From: Bacteroidota bacterium
GTDB lineage: Bacteria; Bacteroidota; Bacteroidia; Bacteroidales; FEN-979
Direction: 5' to 3'
Assembly (NCBI GenBank): GCA_026391755.1
Contig: JAPLDN010000218.1
Coordinates: 1-15,159, forward strand
Length of the DNA: 15,159 bases
Shown: one piece after another, positions 15,073-15,159 of the stretch
Numbering within the stretch: position 1 is the stretch's first letter
How the letters are laid out: every line of letters starts with the position of its first letter
Notes under the pieces: generated by a model
The model's database searches: none
Seen by the model: the letters and a program-made list of their open reading frames with translations, nothing else
Told to the model about the DNA's origin: nothing
Program-made: the position numbers and the translations under genes

Positions 15073-15159
15073 GGATAACTGGATAACTGGATAGCGGGAT
15101 AACTGGATAGCGGGATAACTGGATAGCGGGATAACTGGATAACTGGATAACTGGATAAC
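15073..15159. repeat. 8-bp tandem repeat array, open at window edge
   Basis: Eleven consecutive units (the last missing one base at the edge) of GGATAACT or its variant GGATAGCG. The order, with A for GGATAACT and G for GGATAGCG, is A A G A G A G A A A A. Three adjacent G-A pairs form a 16-bp higher-order repeat. There are no spacers, so it is not CRISPR. It lies about 235 bp before mraZ; total length is unknown because it leaves the window. Confidence 0.95.

Larger units (their letters stand above)
14839..15159. other. Non-coding leader upstream of mraZ
   Basis: No open frame of credible coding character is seen on either strand in these 321 bases. From the gene outward the region holds a possible promoter, the three-repeat MraZ-type operator, a 9-bp inverted repeat, a low-complexity stretch with a TTGTTAACAA palindrome at 15042-15051, and the 8-bp tandem array reaching the edge. 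It is the only substantial intergenic space in the window. Confidence 0.8.

Noticed and set aside
15073..15159. CRISPR array
   Set aside because: The 8-bp units are directly adjacent with no spacers.
14839..15159. Replication origin or DnaA boxes next to dcw
   Set aside because: I found no TTATNCACA-type cluster; GTTAAC and TTATTAAC motifs do not fit.

Overview
The window holds the division and cell wall (dcw) cluster of a member of the Bacteroidota, with every gene on the minus strand. Transcription runs from right to left: mraZ, rsmH, ftsL, ftsI, murE, mraY, murD, ftsW, murG, murC, ftsQ, ftsA, ftsZ. The phylum assignment rests on several points. FtsL is a long-tailed form, FtsI carries a C-terminal PASTA domain, MraY has the long loop typical of the phylum, FtsZ has a long tail with a YKRRN-type motif, Shine-Dalgarno sequences are few, and the leaders before start codons are A-rich. 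MurE carries the DNPR motif of meso-diaminopimelate enzymes. I would not go below class Bacteroidia.

Right end (14839-15159): a non-coding leader. It has an 8-bp tandem repeat that runs off the window, a 9-bp perfect inverted repeat, and three exact-period 10-bp AGTGGG repeats just before mraZ that look like the MraZ operator. Middle right (9309-14838): mraZ, rsmH, ftsL, ftsI and murE look full length. They are tightly packed, with ATGA stop/start overlaps at ftsL-ftsI and ftsI-murE. Left part (1-5258): murC, ftsQ, ftsA and ftsZ also look intact, and ftsZ is cut only by the window edge.

The unusual part is 5266-9305. Three genes of the lipid II pathway are damaged or altered, while ftsW in the middle of them is intact. 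MraY has a clean in-frame loss of about 60 residues, covering a transmembrane hairpin and the conserved GTPTMGG loop. MurD survives only as a 182-residue C-terminal domain. It lacks the whole UDP-binding and ATP-binding halves, and nearly every D-glutamate-binding residue has been replaced while its scaffold is well conserved. MurG is interrupted by one in-frame TAG at codon 77. GATATC-based repeats lie at the mraY-murD and rsmH-ftsL junctions.

The intact genes would supply UDP-MurNAc-tripeptide steps (MurC, MurE), septal synthesis (FtsW, FtsI, FtsL, FtsQ) and the Z-ring with its anchor (FtsZ, FtsA). As read, the cluster could not by itself make lipid II by the normal route. Either complete copies lie elsewhere, or the pathway is decaying or rewired, or the sequence contains errors. 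The window alone cannot decide between these.
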